Shown here piece after piece: positions 59,546 through 64,000 of a stretch of DNA of 64,000 nt. This DNA comes from Cliona cf. orientalis (Eukaryota; Porifera; Demospongiae; Clionaida; Clionaidae), in contig OZ005703.1 of NCBI GenBank assembly GCA_963930775.1, positions 7,874,001 through 7,938,000 of the forward strand, written 5' to 3'. How positions within the stretch are numbered: position 1 is the first letter of the stretch; every line of letters starts with the position of its first letter. The notes under the pieces were generated by a model. It searched no databases. It had not been told where the DNA came from and saw nothing but the letters and a program-made list of their open reading frames with translations. A program made the position numbers and the translations under genes.

Positions 59546-61088
59546 TCATCTAGCAATCACAGTTTTTTAGTAGGAAAACTATCCAACTATGGGATAAGTA
59601 AGTACATGCATGTAGGATAAGTGAAGTGGACTACTAGCATGCCTTCAAAAGCTTGTTCATGCAAGATGATACTAGTAATATACACCAGCAGTAAAGGCTT
59701 TTATGGCGTATAGGACTGAGGTTATTCATCATCCTACTATAATCATTGCCAAAATGCATCACATAGGCAAAGATGATGATCATAGAAAAGCCAGAATTAT
59801 GAAAGGAGGTCAGGGACAGTTATCATATAACTACCATGTGCATGCACGTACCTGTATGCATATGTGTGTATGTAGCTAGTAATCAAATGGCTACAGCCTC
59901 ACCAGTGGTGATTCGGAGTGTTTCAGATCGTGAACTGTTGCCAGAAAGGAATGAATTTGGAGGTGATGGACTAACAGTAGCAGAGCAGGTGTAGACTCCA
60001 GATTGATCTCTCCCAAATGAGCTGATGGTAGCCGTGCTGCTGTAGGTGGATCCAGTCACTGATGGAGTAGTGGTACCCAGTGGACTCCCAGCTGGATCTC
60101 TCAGCTGAATATTCACAGTCACTGGGACATCTATTGCTGGGTCCAAGTCAGCCGTGCAGATCAGAGTAACAGTCAATCCAACTGGACGAACCATGAGTGG
60201 GTCAAGTTGATTCGTTGAGATCCTGATCACTGCTGGCCTAGGTACTAAGGACAAAATTTGAGTTTTAAGGAGCTGCAACTATTAAATAGGTAATAATTAT
60301 TGAAGACCTACAAGTCAGTCGGACACTCAAGGAGTTGGATGGGGCAGTGGTAATGGGATCACTGAGTAGACTAGAGGTGACAGTAGCTCGACAGGTGTAG
60401 CTTCCAGCATCAGAGATAGCGAGAGGAGAGAAGGAGAGAGTAGCCATTGTCTGACTTGATACCACTGCACCATTCTTAAGCCACTGGTAGGTCACCACAG
60501 CACCGGCATCAGTGAGCCCCTCAGCTCCAGTGACAGTACAGGTGAGGGAGTACATTGATCCTGCCATTGGAGTAGCTACACTGGATGTAACTCCGACAGT
60601 GATGGTTGGGGCTGGAGATGAGAAGACACAAGAACATCAATAAAACCTCAAGTTATAATCACTTCACTCACTCTGCACAGTGATGGTCCTGGCTTCTGAG
60701 TCCATAGCACTGCCCAGTGTAGCTCTACATGTGTATGTCCCAGCATGAGAGGCTGCCAGTGGGTCAAATGTCAGTGTGCTCATGCTACCAGTTGTCACTA
60801 CTCCAGATGTGATCATGTTGTCCATAGGACCCATCAGCCAGGTGATGGTTGGCAGATCAGCTGACCCAGTCACAGTAACAGTACACTCCAGACTGTAGCT
60901 CTCCCCAGCAGTGGCAGTACCAGAAGAAATGATGGAGACATCAGTGATAGTTACCTGAGCTGTGAAGGAGCAGTTGACTCTAAGTTCAAGAACAATGAAT
61001 GACATCTTTTAATACCTGTCGCAGTCTGTGCACAGATCACTGAAATGAAAAATACGGCAGAAATCCACGAGGTCATAGGCTTGGCCAT

Positions 61089-62600
61089 AGCCTTCCCGCC
61101 CCTCTATAAGATCCTACAATTATTCTATGGACAATGCCCTCTTCGCAAACATTTTCAATTCGCGATAACGCGGAAATTTACCACCTGGCTTTACTGGAGG
61201 AAACCACCCTTTACCATTTAATATTGACTAGTGACTGCCCAAAATTTTGACTGCTGTGCTGCAGTCTTCATCAGGGCAGTCTACCAGAAATCCATCTGAG
61301 CCAACGCCTGTGCCCAAAAAAAAAAAAAAGAAGGAAAAGATTGATCCGAACTTTTATGATACACAAAATGCCCCCTCCCCCATATCTCTGCTCTTTAATG
61401 TCGCCCCCTCTCTTCTCTTCCTTTCTGCTGATTACATCTTATACATTGAATACTTGTTGTGTCATAGTAATGCCATTAATAATTTTATCTTTTGTCTTTG
61501 TTTCTACACTACCATAACTATTACTGTTATCCATTTCTTATTTACTTTATTTTGTCACATAGGCCAAATTCTGGCCAGATGCATTATTTAATGTGTACAT
61601 TAAAATATCTATCTATCTATCATAGTCTTGTACCCCCTATATTATAGCTAAGTCTCATATGGGCCAGCTCTTTCTATAGCCCGTGAGACTAGGCAATGAA
61701 ATATATATACCACCTAAAATTAAGCTCCGCTATCCCCTGCACAGATCACTGAAATGATAAATACGGCAGGAAATCCACGAGCTCATATGCTCTGCCATAG
61801 CCTTCCCGCTAGCGCTCCTCTAAGATCCAATTTTCTTGTACAATACTGGTATTATAGTTATAGTGCTTACTTACCCATGCACAAACATTTTCAATGCATG
61901 ATAACGTGGAAATTTTGGCTAAAAATTTAGCGTGTATTCAGTCTTCTCAAAACGACCGTTTACCATTTAATTATTTCATTATGTAATGTGTAGACATATT
62001 ATTGTATATGTAATGCCCAATCAAGAAGTTCACTGAAATACCCTTTACCACTTGTACATTCATGATTAATTCATCTATATATAATATACTAGGCATCTGG
62101 TCAAGTGTGTGGCAGACTGTGTAATAGAAGTCACTGTTGGTAAAAGTGTAGTATGCTATATACACCGATAGTGCTATAGCTTGAACATGTACGAGCACTT
62201 ATACTGCTTTTATATTTGATCTTTTGAGTCAATGTGGTCTATTGGATCATGGAGGCTAAGTGATCCAAACAAGGGGACTCATGCAATGCATGATTTGAGT
62301 AACCACAAGTAACTCAGCTATATGCCACATCAAGCTCCATTAATTTAAAATCGTGGATTGAGCAATTAATCAGTGATTGAGCCCAAAGTTCTGCACTTTT
62401 AATTTTTCACCCCCAATATTCTACATCAGGTTGTGAGCTAAAAATTGGGTGTCCGGAATTGCTACCATAATCACTCCTGAATTCTAGCAGGAATGATGGC
62501 GATTTATGCTCCCACGATAGGTGCAAAAACGAGCTTAACTTGCCCTCCAAAACTAATTAGGGATGAACATCACATGATTTTGGTTTTATATACACCATGT
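61089..62600. other. Intergenic region upstream of gene G with repeat debris
   Basis: I see no intact gene. A poly-A tract (61318-61330) and a TCTA tetranucleotide run at 61606-61620 suggest the 3' end of a retrotransposon, but the 114-residue frame at 61247-61591 shows no recognisable domain. A decayed copy of gene G's signal-peptide region is annotated separately. Confidence 0.6.
61735..61815 (-). pseudogene. Decayed duplicate of the gene G signal-peptide exon
   Basis: Minus strand, starting at the CAT near 61796. It matches gene G's exon 61016-61088 over the GAGCTCGTGGATTTCCTGCC and TCAGTGATCTGTGCA regions, but an extra C shifts the frame and the donor is lost. It indicates a duplicated 5' end of a receptor gene. 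Confidence 0.75.
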
Positions 62601-63760
62601 GCAAGGACACATTAATTGGGGTGCACTCGATCATGTATCTCTTGTATATGTACCCCATGTATACTAATTCCATGACCATTAATACTTTAATATACCGAAG
62701 CTGATGACTAATTTATCAGCACTTTGGTTGCTAGGTGAACACACACACACATACAATTATGAATAGATCATGCAGCTAAATAGCCACAAGGGGAGCTTTA
62801 TGGCTAATTAATAAATGGTGGGAAATAACTGGTCCAGAAGTTTATGGGAGAGTATTAACCATAGATGATGAATACGGTTCAGCTTCGGAGTAGAGGGGTT
62901 ATTTTTACAACAGTCTAAAAGTAGATGGACTAAACTACATAGCTGCCTCAAGATGGCCTCTTCTCTGTCAGGTAAGTTTTTGCATAGCTAATGAATAAAT
63001 ATATACTGTATAGTAATAATTACAACAATGTGTAGGCTGTAAGACTTACAAAAATTTAATAGTAAGAGCAGTAATTAAATAATTATTATTTTGGATACCA
63101 ATGGGGACTGAGTAAAGTTAGTGCAGTGATGCACTGATTTAGCCGCAAGTTTAGTGCACGAGGATATCAATGGGTTCGATTCCTAGCAGCTTCCGTGGAC
63201 TTTTTTTTTCTCTTCCAGCTGGCTTACTAGAAGAATTTGTGGTGCTCTAGCTGCTAATATGATTATTATTAGGACTACCATGTAACCTCCATAGTGAGAC
63301 AGGGTATAGACATGGCTAGCTCGCTCCCTCCTACCCAATGTTACCACGTCTTATGTTAATGACAGAGCCTATGCTAACCAGCAGCATCTGACAGCCTCTG
63401 CTTTTGTATTGGGTCTTCTGAGCCATATGGTGCTACATAAGTGGTCTAACCAAGCTAGGGCACTTATCATAGTAATAATTGACACACATACATGTACATT
63501 GTATTATAGGGGAAACAGAAGCCATTATTGACTGTAAAAAAATTGTTCTTTAGTGTTTGAGCCCAAAGCTTTGTACTTGAAAATTTTCACCTGCTAATAA
63601 TAATACTCTACTGTCAGGCTGTCAGGTATCCGGAATCGCTACGAAGGGCCACAATCACTCCTGGATTCTAGTGGAAATGACAGCGATTAAAATTTGATGC
63701 TTCCACAATCATAGGGAGCTTAACTTTCCCTCCAAAACTAACTAGGTATGTACATACTGT
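62390..63760. repeat. Pair of direct repeats near the window end
   Basis: 62386-62570 and 63555-63750 share TGAGCCCAAAG, ATCACTCCTG and CCTCCAAAACTAA in the same order and orientation. They are probably two copies of, or the two ends of, one dispersed element. No coding potential was recognised. Confidence 0.6.
63105..63200 (+). repeat. tRNA-derived SINE-like sequence (tentative)
   Basis: TAGTGCAGTGA resembles a pol III box A, and GGTTCGATTCC, about 40 bp downstream, matches box B. The sequence does not fold into a full tRNA by eye and is followed by a T-run, so I call it a possible SINE head and not a tRNA gene. Confidence 0.35.
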
Positions 63761-63931
63761 AGTTAATCGAATACAACGTATGATCCAATCTAACGTAAGA
63801 AATTAGCATTTTATGAATTCTCATAACGTATAATATATTATATGGAGCGATTGACGACCTTTACCAGAAAATCGCACGTTCTTCAAAAATGAAAATTTTT
63901 TTCCATACGTAGTATTAGATTAAGTACGGTA
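63755..63931. mobile_element. MITE with TACCGTA-type ends (copy 2)
   Basis: Reverse-complement relative of 1563-1717: TAGTTAATCGAATACAACGT at the left end and TATTAGATTAAGTACGGTA at the right. Confidence 0.75.
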
Positions 63932-64000
63932 ATATTGTTTAGGGCTAGGGTACACTATAGGATGATGAATCTTTATTATTAGAAATCTGGAGTCAATAAT

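Larger units (their letters stand above)
56361..61088 (-). pseudogene. Gene G: Ig/FN3 receptor with a different signal peptide, one exon disrupted
   Basis: Exons: signal peptide 61016-61088 (MAKPMTSWIS, then a hydrophobic run to VICAQ), unrelated to the MANRC type and followed by a roughly 56-bp intron; Ig 60672-60959; Ig 60312-60611; Ig 59903-60244; Ig-V-like b 58693-59055; short Ig 58373-58624; Ig 57971-58312; Ig 57273-57896; FN3 56952-57209; transmembrane 56743-56872 with the central Glu; tail 56361-56622 ending GKITV. The N-terminal Ig-V-like domain is absent. The Ig exon nearest FN3 is interrupted by about 345 bp of foreign sequence (57404-57748) with stops. If the whole exon were skipped, the phase-1 borders would keep the frame, so a shorter product is possible. 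All other exons read through. Confidence 0.75.

Noticed and set aside
61247-61591. 114-codon + strand frame with Lys run and hydrophobic C-terminus
   Set aside because: It begins next to a poly-A tract, has no recognisable domain and ends near a TCTA microsatellite, so retrotransposon debris is more likely.
62952-62970. ATGGCCTCTTCTCTGTCAG followed by GTAAGT on the + strand
   Set aside because: It could be a first coding exon of a gene leaving the window, but no second exon is seen in the next kilobase and seven codons are too few to support it.
63105-63200. tRNA gene
   Set aside because: Box A and B-like motifs are present, but the arms do not pair convincingly and no intact anticodon loop was found; kept only as a tentative SINE.

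Overview
The window looks like the genome of a sponge, most likely a demosponge similar to Amphimedon. The reasons are AT-rich sequence, compact genes with many short GT-AG introns, receptor-type tyrosine phosphatases with large immunoglobulin (Ig) ectodomains, and a dense load of small inverted-repeat transposons. Species identity is inference. All gene models below were built by eye from reading frames, splice signals and comparison between paralogues inside the window.

Layout. At 1-1958 (+) lies the 3' end of one receptor protein tyrosine phosphatase (RPTP). After 3 kb of repeats, including a minisatellite, a second RPTP (gene A, 4984-17520, minus) ends tail to tail with it. Gene A encodes a signal peptide, ten extracellular Ig-type domains, a transmembrane helix, a cysteine-less Ig domain on the cytosolic side, an intact phosphatase domain D1 and a degenerate D2. 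Upstream of A, on the same strand and head to tail, are six more receptor genes: B (18052-22057), C (22350-26155), D (26423-42011), E (42258-51761), F (52063-56082) and G (56361-61088). They share A's signal peptide and ectodomain exons, but most end in a fibronectin III domain, a transmembrane helix and a short tail with five conserved tyrosines and often a C-terminal PDZ-type motif. B and F read through intact. C has a nonsense codon in the tail. D, E and G carry frameshifts or insertions.

Mobile DNA. D is swollen by a Helitron-like fragment (about 26.7-29.1 kb) and by a 9-kb element with terminal inverted repeats (29.3-38.3 kb) that encodes a HECT-domain protein and a DDE integrase. E is split by a 5.2-kb inverted-repeat element. 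Many MITE-like elements sit in introns, one in an exon of G and one between the start codon and the promoter box of A. Paralogues supply empty sites that define several insertions to the base.

How it fits together. The striking point is that one tandem family attaches the same diversified, exon-shuffled Ig ectodomain either to a tyrosine phosphatase (A) or to a tyrosine-rich, SH2-docking-like tail (B-G). This resembles in logic, not in demonstrated homology, the paired activating/inhibitory receptor clusters and the allorecognition complexes of other animals. It is a candidate self/non-self or immune recognition locus. From 61.1 kb to the end I see only repeats, a decayed exon copy and no convincing gene.
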